Part shown: positions 8,341 through 16,208 of the stretch, in pieces
Layout of the letters: each line of letters opens with the position of its first letter
How positions within the stretch are numbered: the stretch's first letter is position 1
NCBI RefSeq assembly: GCF_010730195.1
Contig: NZ_AP022613.1
Location: 992,001 to 1,056,000 of the forward strand
Direction of reading: 5' to 3'
Origin: Mycobacterium conspicuum
GTDB taxonomy: Bacteria; Actinomycetota; Actinomycetes; Mycobacteriales; Mycobacteriaceae
DNA: 64,000 bases
Notes under the pieces: generated by a model
The model's input: the letters and a program-made list of their open reading frames with translations, nothing else
The model's database searches: none
What the model was told of the DNA's origin: nothing
Position numbers and translations under genes: made by a program

Positions 8341-9861
8341 ATGTCCACGCTCGGTGATTTGCTCGCCGAACACACGATGCTGCCCGGCAACGCGGTGGAT
8401 CACCTGCACGCGGTGGTCGGGGAGTGGCAGCTGCTGGCCGACCTGTCGTTCGCCGACTACCTGATGTGGGTTCGCCGCGACGACGACGTGCTGGTGTGTG
8501 TGGCGCAATGCCGGCCGAACACCGCACCGACCGTCATGCAGGCCGACGCGGTCGGCAGCGTCGTCACCGCCGAGCGGGCGCCGCTGGTCGTCGAGGCCTT
8601 CAGCGCCGCCGGCGCCGGCGTCCTGGTGCGGGAAAGCGATGCGGCCCAACGGGATTCGCGGAAACTCCCCGGACCGCACGTCGCCGCGTCGCCGGTGCGA
8701 TACGGCGAACAGGTGGTGGCGGTGCTCACGCAGCATCAGACCGAGCTGGCGGCCGAGCGCAACTCCGGTCACCTCGAGACCGCCTACCGGGCGTGCGCGA
8801 CGGACCTGCTGCACATGCTCGCCGAGGGCACCTTTCCCGACGTGCGGGACGTGGCCATGTCGCGCTCCACCCCGCGCGCCGGCGACGGCTTCATCCGCCT
8901 CGACGTCAACGGTGTCGTCGCGTACGCCAGCCCCAACGCCTTGTCGGCCTACCACCGGATGGGCCTGACCAGCGAGCTGGAGGACCGCAACCTGGTCCAG
9001 GTCACCCGGCCCCTGATCTCCGACTCCTTCGAGGCCCAGGAGATGGCCGAACACGTGCAGGACCTGCTCGCCGGCGGCAAGAGCATGCGGATGGAGGTCG
9101 ACGCCGGCGGCGCCACGGTGCTGCTGCGGACCCTGCCGCTGGTGGTGCACGGTCGCAGCGCCGGCGCCGCGGTGCTGATCCGCGATGTCACCGAGGTGAA
9201 GCGCCGAGACCGGGCGTTGATCTCCAAGGACGCCACCATCCGCGAAATCCATCACCGCGTAAAGAACAACCTGCAGACCGTGGCCGCGCTGTTGCGTCTG
9301 CAGGCGCGCAGGACCGCCAACGCCGAGGGCCGCGAGGCGTTGATCGAGTCGGTGCGCCGGGTGTCGTCGATCGCGTTGGTCCACGACGCGTTGTCGATGT
9401 CGGTGGACGAACAGGTGAACCTTGACGAGGTCATCGACCGGATTCTGCCAATCATGAACGACGTCGCAGCGGTGGACAGGTCGATCCGGATCAACCGCGT
9501 CGGGGATCTCGGCGTGCTGGACTCCGACCGCGCGACGGCGCTGATCATGGTGATCACCGAGCTGGTGCAGAACGCCATCGAGCACGCCTTCGACCCGGCC
9601 GCCCAAGAGGGATCGGTGACGATCCGCGCCGAGCGCTCGGCGCGCTGGCTCGATGTCGTCGTGCACGACGACGGCCGCGGGTTGCCGGAGGGCTTCAGCC
9701 TGGAGAAGTCGGACAGCCTGGGCCTGCAGATCGTGCGGACCCTGGTCTCCGCCGAGCTGGACGGCTCGCTGGGCATGCGGGAAGGATCCGATCGCGGCAC
9801 CGATGTCGTGCTGCGGGTGCCGATCGGACCCACCCGCCCGCGGGCGCGGCTGCTGCTGTAG
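8341..9861 (+). CDS. pdtaS: Sensor histidine kinase PdtaS
   Basis: A 506-aa cytosolic histidine kinase without membrane segments. The order is an N-terminal GAF-like domain (about 1-150), a PAS-like domain (about 175-285), a HisKA_2 dimerisation helix with EIHHRVKNNLQ (His304/305), and an HATPase_c domain with N-box ELVQNAIEHA and G-boxes DDGRGLPEGF and GLQIV. The HRVKNNLQ type of H-box defines the HWE/HisKA_2 kinases. In M. tuberculosis PdtaS phosphorylates the RNA-binding antiterminator PdtaR, encoded elsewhere (Rv1626), and takes part in a nutrient/metal and nitric oxide/copper response. It converges on whiB1 across a hairpin. Confidence 0.93.
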   Translation: MSTLGDLLAEHTMLPGNAVDHLHAVVGEWQLLADLSFADYLMWVRRDDDVLVCVAQCRPNTAPTVMQADAVGSVVTAERAPLVVEAFSAAGAGVLVRESDAAQRDSRKLPGPHVAASPVRYGEQVVAVLTQHQTELAAERNSGHLETAYRACATDLLHMLAEGTFPDVRDVAMSRSTPRAGDGFIRLDVNGVVAYASPNALSAYHRMGLTSELEDRNLVQVTRPLISDSFEAQEMAEHVQDLLAGGKSMRMEVDAGGATVLLRTLPLVVHGRSAGAAVLIRDVTEVKRRDRALISKDATIREIHHRVKNNLQTVAALLRLQARRTANAEGREALIESVRRVSSIALVHDALSMSVDEQVNLDEVIDRILPIMNDVAAVDRSIRINRVGDLGVLDSDRATALIMVITELVQNAIEHAFDPAAQEGSVTIRAERSARWLDVVVHDDGRGLPEGFSLEKSDSLGLQIVRTLVSAELDGSLGMREGSDRGTDVVLRVPIGPTRPRARLLL

Positions 9862-9876
9862 GGAGCCCGCACACAA

Positions 9877-9906
9877 GTGCGGCCCCGACGATCGTCGAGG
9901 CCGCAC
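9877..9906. terminator. Hairpin between convergent pdtaS and whiB1
   Basis: An 8-bp GC-rich outer stem (GTGCGGCC with GGCCGCAC) encloses one C/A mismatch and a 12-nt self-complementary core CGACGATCGTCG. It starts 16 nt after the pdtaS stop and ends 16 nt before the whiB1 stop. No U-run is present, as is common in mycobacteria. It probably acts in both directions. Confidence 0.7.
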
Positions 9907-9921
9907 CGATGTAGAGCTGGG

Positions 9922-10176
9922 TCAGACTCCGCTACGGGCCTTCGTCCGGGAGTTGCGACGCTTCAGCGCGCGTCGCTCGTCTTCGCTCATGCCGCCCCAG
10001 ACGCCCGAGTCCTGACCTGTGTTCAGGGCCCAGGAGAGGCACTCCGTGGTCACCTGGCACCGATTACAGACCAGTTTCGCGTCAGCGATCTGCGCGAGCG
10101 CCGGACCGCTATTCCCCACCGGGAAGAACAGCTCCGGGTCCTCGTCGCGACACACCGCCTTGTGGCGCCAATCCAT
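9922..10176 (-). CDS. whiB1: Iron-sulfur transcription factor WhiB1
   Basis: An 84-aa Wbl protein. The [4Fe-4S] cluster ligands Cys9, Cys37, Cys40 and Cys46 are in the usual C-x27-CxxC-x5-C spacing, followed by the G-V-W-G-G turn and a basic C-terminus (RRALKRRNSRTKAR) that contacts DNA. In M. tuberculosis WhiB1 is essential, NO-responsive, and binds the housekeeping sigma factor SigA. The ATG follows TAAGGAG with 8 nt spacing. The 278-bp upstream gap contains a CRP-like site. Confidence 0.95.
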   Translation of the reverse strand: MDWRHKAVCRDEDPELFFPVGNSGPALAQIADAKLVCNRCQVTTECLSWALNTGQDSGVWGGMSEDERRALKRRNSRTKARSGV

Positions 10177-10334
10177 ACGTATTACTCCTTACCGTTTGCG
10201 CAGCAAGATGCACGGGCAATTTCTGCGACTGTTAAACGCGTGCAGAAGAAAGGCTCCGTACCCCTACAAAATTTCTGCGTGCAACCTTTCGATCGTTTCA
10301 CAGGCTCGACAGATGTCAATAGTCCGAGTTGGCT

Positions 10335-10350
10335 GGTGGGCCATCTCACT
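10335..10350 (-). promoter_or_regulatory. CRP-like operator upstream of whiB1
   Basis: Read toward whiB1 the sequence is AGTGAGATGGCCCACC, that is GTGA-N6-CCAC, one base from the CRP consensus GTGA-N6-TCAC. It is centred about 166 nt before the whiB1 start. cAMP-CRP (Rv3676) control of whiB1 is established in M. tuberculosis. The rest of the 10177-10454 gap is AT-richer and shows no gene. Confidence 0.6.
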
Positions 10351-10454
10351 TTGAAAATCTCTCAACAAAGCCCTTACACAGTTGTACTACACTGCCGCGC
10401 TTGTTTACCGGGATTTTACGGTGTGTAGCTCGTCACTTCTGCGATAGCAGCAGG

Positions 10455-11420
10455 TCAGGCACGGTTTTTGGCGGGCGGGGCGACCACGGCCAGCGCATCG
10501 GGCACCGCGCGGAACGTCATGCTCTCGCGCAGGCCGAGGTACTCCCCGTCAAATTGACAGGCAATCGGAGCACCCGGCGAGGTGACCTTCAGGCAGGACA
10601 CGTCGTCGTCGCGGATCAGTTGTTTGGCGTTCGGCTTGGGGCCCTTCCCGAGAATCTGCCGAACCAAGTTCAGCGTGGGCAACACCTTCATGCCGTCGAG
10701 CGCGAAGACGCCGAGCCCGGAGTCGAAGCTGCAGCCGGGGTTGGTCACCATCGGTCGGTTATTGCTGTACGTCCATGGCGTGGTGTTGGACACCCAGACG
10801 AAGTGCACGCCCGAAATCGGTTCGCGGCCAGGGAGTTCCAGCGTGAGGGTCGGTTCGCGGCGGCTAAAGGCAATGGTGAGGGGTACGGCAACCCGCCAGT
10901 AGCGCAGCGGGGTGACCTTGACGCCCTTGTCGCGTTGCGCCTCCACCCCGGCCACCACTTCCGCGTCGATGCCCATCCCCGCGTTGATCGCCGCCCATCG
11001 ATCACCGCAGTCGATCAGCCCGATGCGCCGCCAGGTTTGATGGCGGCGGTAGTCGTCGAGCAGCTGGATGAGCTGATTGGCGGCCGCGACCGGATCCTTC
11101 GCGATACCCAGCGATCGGGCCAACACGTTCGCCGAACCGCCCGGCACCACGGCCACCGCGGGCACCGGACCGCTCGGTGTCGAGCCGGGACGCCCGAGCA
11201 GACCATTGATCACGCCACTCACCGTGCCGTCGCCGCCGTGTACGACGACCAGGTCGACCCCGTCGGCGACGGCCTGTTGCGCGAGCTCGGTGCCGTGACC
11301 GCGGTGGCGGGTGTGTTCGACGGTGAGCTCGAGGCGGCTCTTGAGCGCGTTGGCCAGCAGGTCGCGAGCGGCCGGCGTGGTCGAAGTGGCTGTGGGGTTC
11401 ACGATCAGCACGGCGCGCAT
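10455..11420 (-). CDS. Diacylglycerol/sphingosine kinase family protein
   Basis: A 321-aa protein with the DAGK catalytic domain. The N-terminal VLIVNPTAT strand is followed by the ATP-binding motif GGDGTVSGVINGLLG and the second Gly-rich motif VVPGGSANVLAR, which occurs in lipid kinases of the DgkB/YegS type. Such enzymes phosphorylate a diacylglycerol-like lipid at the membrane. The C-terminal half is the usual beta-rich lipid-facing domain with FDGEYL. It occupies the Rv3218 position and is divergent from the membrane gene at 11502. The exact substrate is unknown. Confidence 0.85.
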   Translation of the reverse strand: MRAVLIVNPTATSTTPAARDLLANALKSRLELTVEHTRHRGHGTELAQQAVADGVDLVVVHGGDGTVSGVINGLLGRPGSTPSGPVPAVAVVPGGSANVLARSLGIAKDPVAAANQLIQLLDDYRRHQTWRRIGLIDCGDRWAAINAGMGIDAEVVAGVEAQRDKGVKVTPLRYWRVAVPLTIAFSRREPTLTLELPGREPISGVHFVWVSNTTPWTYSNNRPMVTNPGCSFDSGLGVFALDGMKVLPTLNLVRQILGKGPKPNAKQLIRDDDVSCLKVTSPGAPIACQFDGEYLGLRESMTFRAVPDALAVVAPPAKNRA

Positions 11421-11489
11421 GATCGATCAGCTTAGGCGGGGCAGCTAAGCCGCCCCTGTGCGAGCCGAAGGTGGACCATGAGGGCTGGC

Positions 11490-11495
11490 TACGCT
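11490..11495 (+). promoter_or_regulatory. -10 hexamer TACGCT, leaderless start
   Basis: TACGCT lies 6 nt before GTG 11502 and matches TANNNT. It supports GTG 11502 rather than ATG 11478 as the start of the membrane gene. Confidence 0.5.
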
Positions 11496-11501
11496 GGCGC
11501 T

Positions 11502-11942
11502 GTGACTGTGCCCAAGCCGGCCGCGCCGGCCCCCGTGCGGCGCGCGGGCTGGATCGTCGTCCTGCAGGGTGTCGCCGCGCTGGTGATGGCCGCGGTGCTG
11601 GTGATCCGCGGGTTGGGCGGGGCCGACCAGCGTGTGGTCAACGGGCTGGGCACCGCGGTCTTCTTCGTCGTGCTCGGCGGCGCGGTGCTCGCCGCCGGAC
11701 GCGCGTTGGTGACCGGCAAGCGGTGGGGACGCGGCCTGGGTGTGTTCACGCAGTTGCTGCTGCTGCCCGTCGCCTGGTACCTCGCGGTGGGTTCGCATCA
11801 GCCGGCTTACGGGATCCCGGTGGGGCTGGTGGCGCTGACGGTCCTGGTGCTGTTGTTCAGTCCCGCGGCCGTGCGCTGGGCCGCCGGCGGCGATCAGCGC
11901 GGCCCGGCCAGCTCGGCCAGCTCGGGGCCCGACAGCCGATAA
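11502..11942 (+). CDS. Small integral membrane protein (Rv3217c-like)
   Basis: A 146-aa protein with four predicted membrane helices: residues 15-37, 50-70, 80-97 and 105-123. The N-terminus is Pro/Ala-rich and the tail is Ser-rich and hydrophilic. I recognise no family motif. GTG 11502 is chosen from the -10 hexamer placed 6 nt upstream. ATG 11478 would add 8 residues but would sit upstream of that promoter. The last 49 bases overlap the convergent acetyltransferase gene, so the C-terminal tail (after about residue 130) may be under little constraint. Confidence 0.7.
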   Translation: MTVPKPAAPAPVRRAGWIVVLQGVAALVMAAVLVIRGLGGADQRVVNGLGTAVFFVVLGGAVLAAGRALVTGKRWGRGLGVFTQLLLLPVAWYLAVGSHQPAYGIPVGLVALTVLVLLFSPAAVRWAAGGDQRGPASSASSGPDSR

Positions 11943-12376
11943 GTGGTCCACTCGCGCTGCGGCACCGCGCCGACCCCGTCGTACAGGGCGATGGCATCGG
12001 TGTTCCAGTTCAGCACCGCCCATGACAACCGGGTGTAGCCCCTGTCGCGGCATTCGGCCGCCAGCGCCGCGAGCAGCCTGAGGGCCAGGCCGCGGCGGCG
12101 AAACTTGGGCCATACGAACAGATCCTCCAAAAAGATCCCGGGTACGCCGTCCCAGGTGGAGAAGTTGAGAAACCACAGCGCCATCGCCGCGGCCTCGCCG
12201 TCAACCTCGGCGACGTGCGCGTGGAGCGTCGGAGAGCTACCGAAAAGTGCTGCAGCGACTTGACTTTCGGTGACAGTGCACTGATCGGGGGCACGCTCAA
12301 ACTCGGCCAGTCCGTGAATCATGGCCGTGACGTCGGCGGTGTCCTCCGGTCGGGCGCGGCGGATCTTTTCGGTCAT
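11894..12376 (-). CDS. GNAT family N-acetyltransferase, SSAT-like
   Basis: A 160-aa GCN5-related acetyltransferase. The acetyl-CoA pyrophosphate loop appears as RRRGLALRLL (R/Q-x-x-G-x-A). The segments IFLEDLFV and AVLNWNTDAIALYDGVGA match the diamine (spermidine/spermine) acetyltransferase subgroup, where a Tyr in the ALYDGVGA stretch acts as acid. The start overlaps the entC stop by ATGA, placing it third in the gpm2-entC-GNAT operon. The acceptor is unknown; the family resemblance suggests a small amine or amino acid. Confidence 0.85.
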   Translation of the reverse strand: MTEKIRRARPEDTADVTAMIHGLAEFERAPDQCTVTESQVAAALFGSSPTLHAHVAEVDGEAAAMALWFLNFSTWDGVPGIFLEDLFVWPKFRRRGLALRLLAALAAECRDRGYTRLSWAVLNWNTDAIALYDGVGAVPQREWTTYRLSGPELAELAGPR

Positions 12377-13473
12377 TGTTCGACTCCCAGCGCACGCAGT
12401 ATCGTGGCGAATTTCGTTGTGGTTTCCGCGACTTCGTCATCGGGGTCCGACTCGGCGACGATGCCGCCACCGGCGTGGGCAAGCGCGGTGCGGCGATCGG
12501 CCGACAGCTGCGCGCAGCGGATGGACACCACCCAGCGGCCATCGCCGGCGGCGTCGCACCAGCCCGCCGCTCCGGCATAGAAACCGCGATCGCCCTCCAG
12601 CTCGGCGATCAGCTTGGCGGCGGCATCGGTCGGCACCCCGCCGACCGCCGGCGTCGGATGCAGGGCCAGTGCGAGATCGATTGCCGTCGTTGACATGTCG
12701 CGTAGCCGGCCGGTGATCGGCGTGCACAGGTGCCACACGGCGGCGGTGCGACTCAATTGCGGCTCGGGCGCGAGGGTCAGGTCGTCGCACACCGGCTCCA
12801 GGGCGGCGCGCATGGCGTCGATCACCAGGCGGTGCTCATGGCGGTCCTTGGCCGAAGCCGCCAGCGCGGCGCCGTTGGCCGCGTCGACGTCGGGGTCGGC
12901 GGCGCGTGGGGCCGAACCGGCGAACGGCCGGCACACCACGCGATCGCCGGAGCGCGCCACCAGCAGTTCGGGGGTGGCGCCCACCAGGGCGGCACCGGCG
13001 TGCGCGGCGCCGGCCGCGGTCAGGTCGACGAGATAGCCGTATGCGGTCGGGTCGGCGTTCATCAGCCGGCGCAGGACGGCGCGGGCGTCCAGCGGCGCAT
13101 CGGCGGTCAGCCGCAGCGCGCGGGCCAGGACCACCTTGCGCAATGCGCTCCCCGGCGCGGTGAGACGATCGCGCGCCCGGCCGATCCGGGCACGGTATTC
13201 CGTCGGTGCCGGAATGGCCGCGGCGATGCGGACCGCCGGCAGCGGGCCCGTCGGCCAATCCGGTAGCCCGTCGAGGCGCGACACATTCTCCGGCACCAGC
13301 AACGACGCGGGTCGGTTGACGTCAAAAGGCAACGCGCCCAACACTATTGGCGTGGTCCCCGACAGCAGCGCCGCCCGGGCGGCGTGCACGTCGCTGAAGT
13401 GCGCTGCGACCCGGTCGGCGACCAGAGTCCCGCTGGGCCCGCACAGCACGAACGGCGGTTCGCCCGGGCTCAC
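12373..13473 (-). CDS. entC: Isochorismate synthase EntC/MenF family
   Basis: A 366-aa chorismate-utilising enzyme that would convert chorismate to isochorismate for menaquinone or siderophore synthesis. The chorismate-binding fold is represented by LRKVVLARAL, the catalytic HEHRLVIDAMR region, the HLCTPITGRL stretch and the conserved ALHPTPAVGG-P loop; GGIVAESDPDDEVAET is the metal-binding end. GTG 13473 overlaps the gpm2 stop (GTGA), so a longer frame is rejected. As I recall, the M. tuberculosis protein is annotated EntC although its salicylate synthase is MbtI, so a menaquinone role is the better inference. Confidence 0.88.
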   Translation of the reverse strand: MSPGEPPFVLCGPSGTLVADRVAAHFSDVHAARAALLSGTTPIVLGALPFDVNRPASLLVPENVSRLDGLPDWPTGPLPAVRIAAAIPAPTEYRARIGRARDRLTAPGSALRKVVLARALRLTADAPLDARAVLRRLMNADPTAYGYLVDLTAAGAAHAGAALVGATPELLVARSGDRVVCRPFAGSAPRAADPDVDAANGAALAASAKDRHEHRLVIDAMRAALEPVCDDLTLAPEPQLSRTAAVWHLCTPITGRLRDMSTTAIDLALALHPTPAVGGVPTDAAAKLIAELEGDRGFYAGAAGWCDAAGDGRWVVSIRCAQLSADRRTALAHAGGGIVAESDPDDEVAETTTKFATILRALGVEQ

Positions 13474-14060
13474 TGACCGGTCAGCCCGAGCGCCAGCAGC
13501 TGTCGTATCCCGTGCTCGAACCCGCACATCGCGATCGAGGCGGTGCGCATGCCGAACCGGCGTCCCTCAACTAGCGGCAACTCCACCCAGCGCGTGATCA
13601 CCGAGCGGGAGAAATGGCCGTGGCTGACGAACACCACGTCGTGCGACTCCATCTGCGCCAGCGCCATCGCGATGGCAGCATCGGCGCGCTCGCTGACCTG
13701 CGCCACGCTCTCGCCGCCGGGACATCCGTGTGTCCACACCAGCCAGTCGGGGTCGGTTTGGTGGATCTGTGCGGTTGTCACGCCTTCGTATTCGCCGTAA
13801 TCCCACTCGGCCAGCAGCGGCGACACGTCGTTCACGGTCAGGCCCGCCAACTCGGCGGTGTCCACGGCCCGCGTGCGCGGACTGCTGATCACCACCGGGT
13901 CATCGAGCCCGAGTTCACCCAACACCTGTCCGGCCGACTTGGCCTGCGCGCGGCCGTTATCGGTCAGGTCGATGTCGGTGCTGCCCGTGTGCTGGCCGGA
14001 CTTCGACCATTCCGTCTCGCCGTGGCGCAGTAGCAGCAGCCGGTGGCTATGGAGGCCCAT
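13470..14060 (-). CDS. gpm2: Histidine phosphatase (Gpm2, acid phosphatase)
   Basis: A 196-aa member of the phosphoglycerate mutase-like histidine phosphatases. The phospho-acceptor motif is LLLLRHGETEW (Arg12, His13, Glu15), and the second catalytic His lies in VFVSHGHFSRS. The protein lacks the insertion typical of true cofactor-dependent mutases. The M. tuberculosis counterpart Rv3214 was shown to act as an acid phosphatase rather than a mutase. ATG 14060 gives the family length; the frame is open further upstream but the extension has no family sequence. It is the first gene of the operon with entC and the acetyltransferase. Confidence 0.88.
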   Translation of the reverse strand: MGLHSHRLLLLRHGETEWSKSGQHTGSTDIDLTDNGRAQAKSAGQVLGELGLDDPVVISSPRTRAVDTAELAGLTVNDVSPLLAEWDYGEYEGVTTAQIHQTDPDWLVWTHGCPGGESVAQVSERADAAIAMALAQMESHDVVFVSHGHFSRSVITRWVELPLVEGRRFGMRTASIAMCGFEHGIRQLLALGLTGQ

Positions 14061-14168
14061 GCCAAGCAATTCTGCCGGACGGCGTCCCGAAGCGAAGCCC
14101 GAGGGAACCATGCCAGGATGGGCACTGTGACCGCGCTGGCGACGAAGTAGAGCGGAGGGGCAGCGCTT

Positions 14169-14972
14169 GTGAGTGAGACCCGGGTATTGGCGGTGGCCAA
14201 CCAGAAGGGTGGCGTGGCGAAAACGACGACGGTCGCGTCCCTGGGTGCGGCGATGGTGGACAAGGGCCGGCGCGTCCTGCTCGTCGACCTGGACCCGCAG
14301 GGTTGTTTGACCTTCTCGCTCGGCCAAGATCCCGACAAACTCCCGGTGTCGGTGCACGAAGTGCTGCTCGGCGAGGTGGAGCCGAACGCCACGCTGGTGA
14401 CGACGGCGGAGGGAATGACGTTGCTACCGGCCAACATTGACCTCGCCGGCGCCGAGGCGATGCTGCTGATGCGGGCGGGCCGCGAGTATGCGCTCAAGCG
14501 CGCGCTGGCCAAGCTCGACGACCAATTCGACGTGGTCATCGTCGACTGCCCACCGTCGCTGGGCGTGCTCACCCTCAACGGGCTCACCGCCGCCGACGAG
14601 GTCATCGTGCCGTTGCAGTGCGAGACGCTGGCCCATCGCGGGGTCGGACAGTTCCTGCGCACGGTCGCCGACGTTCAGCAGATCACCAACCCGAAGCTGC
14701 GGTTGTTGGGTGCATTGCCGACGCTGTACGACTCCCGCACCACCCATACCCGCGATGTGCTGCTCGACGTCGCCGACCGCTACGACTTGCCGGTGCTCGC
14801 GCCGCCGGTGCCGCGCACGGTGCGCTTCGCCGAGGCCAGCGCGTCCGGGTCGTCGGTGTTGGCCGGACGCAAGAACAAGGGCGCCGCGGCCTATCGCGAG
14901 CTGGCGCAGGCGCTGCTGAAGCACTGGAAGTCCGGCAACCCGCTGCCGACGTTCGACGTGGAGCTCAGTTAG
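14169..14972 (+). CDS. ParA/Soj-like ATPase
   Basis: A 267-aa MinD/ParA-type ATPase. The deviant Walker A motif is KGGVAKTT (residues 13-20) with the signature lysine ahead of the usual one. The switch I region reads DLDPQGCLTF, and VVIVDCPPSLGVLT is Walker B. GTG 14169 is preceded by GGAGGGG. No parB-like gene lies beside it and the main chromosomal parA is elsewhere, so this is an orphan ParA. Orphans of this kind position protein cargo or septum factors in actinobacteria, which here is inference only. It matches Rv3213c by position. Confidence 0.88.
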   Translation: MSETRVLAVANQKGGVAKTTTVASLGAAMVDKGRRVLLVDLDPQGCLTFSLGQDPDKLPVSVHEVLLGEVEPNATLVTTAEGMTLLPANIDLAGAEAMLLMRAGREYALKRALAKLDDQFDVVIVDCPPSLGVLTLNGLTAADEVIVPLQCETLAHRGVGQFLRTVADVQQITNPKLRLLGALPTLYDSRTTHTRDVLLDVADRYDLPVLAPPVPRTVRFAEASASGSSVLAGRKNKGAAAYRELAQALLKHWKSGNPLPTFDVELS

Positions 14973-14979
14973 CGCTCAG

Positions 14980-16194
14980 TTAGCCGAGCGCGACGACGGT
15001 GTCGCCGCGCTGCTCGAACACCCGGGAACCGGAGACCGCCGGGATCACGGCGGCCTTGCTGGGCGGCCGCTGCACCGGGATGTAGCGGTTGTTCGCCCCG
15101 CTGAGCGCGTCGTAGACGCCGATCCCGTCGGTGACCGGCACGAGCAGCTGTCCCGCCATCATCACGCCCGGCCCCAACGGGGCGGTCGTCTCGCCGGCGG
15201 CGATGGTGTAGCGCTGGGTCAGGGTCGCCGCGTCGAACACGACGACGGCGTCGCCGGTCCACCAGGTCACCACGCTGCCGCTTTGCGTGGCCACCGCCGA
15301 ACTCGACGGCGGCTTGGGCAGCAGTGTGCTCGACACCGTGGTGCCGCTCTCGTCGACCACCTCGACCCTCGGCTGCGGTGACGGCAGGTACACCGCGGTG
15401 TTGGTCGCCGACACGGCCAGCACCCGCGCACCCGAACCCGCCCGGATGCCCGGTTCGGCCACCAAACGTTGCTGGGGTTCGTCGTCGTCCTTGCCCGGGC
15501 GCAGCAGCACGAGCCGCATGTCGGCCTGGTTCGCGCACGCTTCCAGCACCGACACCGCCGACGAGCTGGCCGCCGCGGACTCCAGCGTGCAGCCCGAGTG
15601 CAGGCCGCGGTTGGACGGCTTCACCCGCGCGTCGGTCTCGCCGTAGACCATCACCCGGACCATGTCCGAGCGCCACAGTTCCAGCCGGGTGCTGCCCACC
15701 GACAACACCGTTGTGCCGTCGGAGGACAGTCGCACCTGCCGATCGGCGTAGCCGCTGCGGGCGGGCCCGCGGACACCGGTGGAGCCGTCGATGGCGCTGA
15801 CCTGACCGCAACCGCGGTCGTCGCGGTAGACCGCGACCGCGTAGTGGTAGACCCACGACACCCCGCACAGGTCGGTGTCCCGGGTGTAGCTCCAACGCGA
15901 CTCGCCGGTGGCCGGGTCACGCCCGTCGACGCGTCGCCCGTCGCCGGTGGCCACCGCCCCACCCACCACGATGGGCGCGGCGGTCGCGGGGCTGGCGGCC
16001 GTCCACAGCTCTTTCAGTGAGGCCGGAACTGCCTTTGCCGCAATCGGATTGGGCACCGGGGCCGAGGCCGGGCGGCTGATCGTGGCCCGGGCATCGCTGG
16101 TCCACCAGATCAGCGCCGCGACCGTGGCAACGACCACGCCGATGATCACCGCCGCCGCGATGTCGCCCTTGGTGCGGCGCTCGGGTCTGACCAT
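14980..16194 (-). CDS. Membrane-anchored beta-propeller-like protein (Rv3212-like)
   Basis: A 404-aa protein with one N-terminal signal-anchor helix (about residues 12-32, IAAAVIIGVVVATVAALIWW) and a large Ala/Val/Ser-rich exterior domain. Short strand repeats such as VDGRDPATGESRW, VSAIDGSTG, VVVFDAATL and IGVYDALSG recur about every 40-60 residues, as in PQQ/quinoprotein-like propellers. Four Cys in the middle could pair. No catalytic motif was found. The gene has the same direction as rhlE (14 bp gap) and converges with the ParA-like gene. The function is unknown. Confidence 0.75.
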   Translation of the reverse strand: MVRPERRTKGDIAAAVIIGVVVATVAALIWWTSDARATISRPASAPVPNPIAAKAVPASLKELWTAASPATAAPIVVGGAVATGDGRRVDGRDPATGESRWSYTRDTDLCGVSWVYHYAVAVYRDDRGCGQVSAIDGSTGVRGPARSGYADRQVRLSSDGTTVLSVGSTRLELWRSDMVRVMVYGETDARVKPSNRGLHSGCTLESAAASSSAVSVLEACANQADMRLVLLRPGKDDDEPQQRLVAEPGIRAGSGARVLAVSATNTAVYLPSPQPRVEVVDESGTTVSSTLLPKPPSSSAVATQSGSVVTWWTGDAVVVFDAATLTQRYTIAAGETTAPLGPGVMMAGQLLVPVTDGIGVYDALSGANNRYIPVQRPPSKAAVIPAVSGSRVFEQRGDTVVALG

Positions 16195-16208
16195 GCGGCG
16201 GCGTGCGC

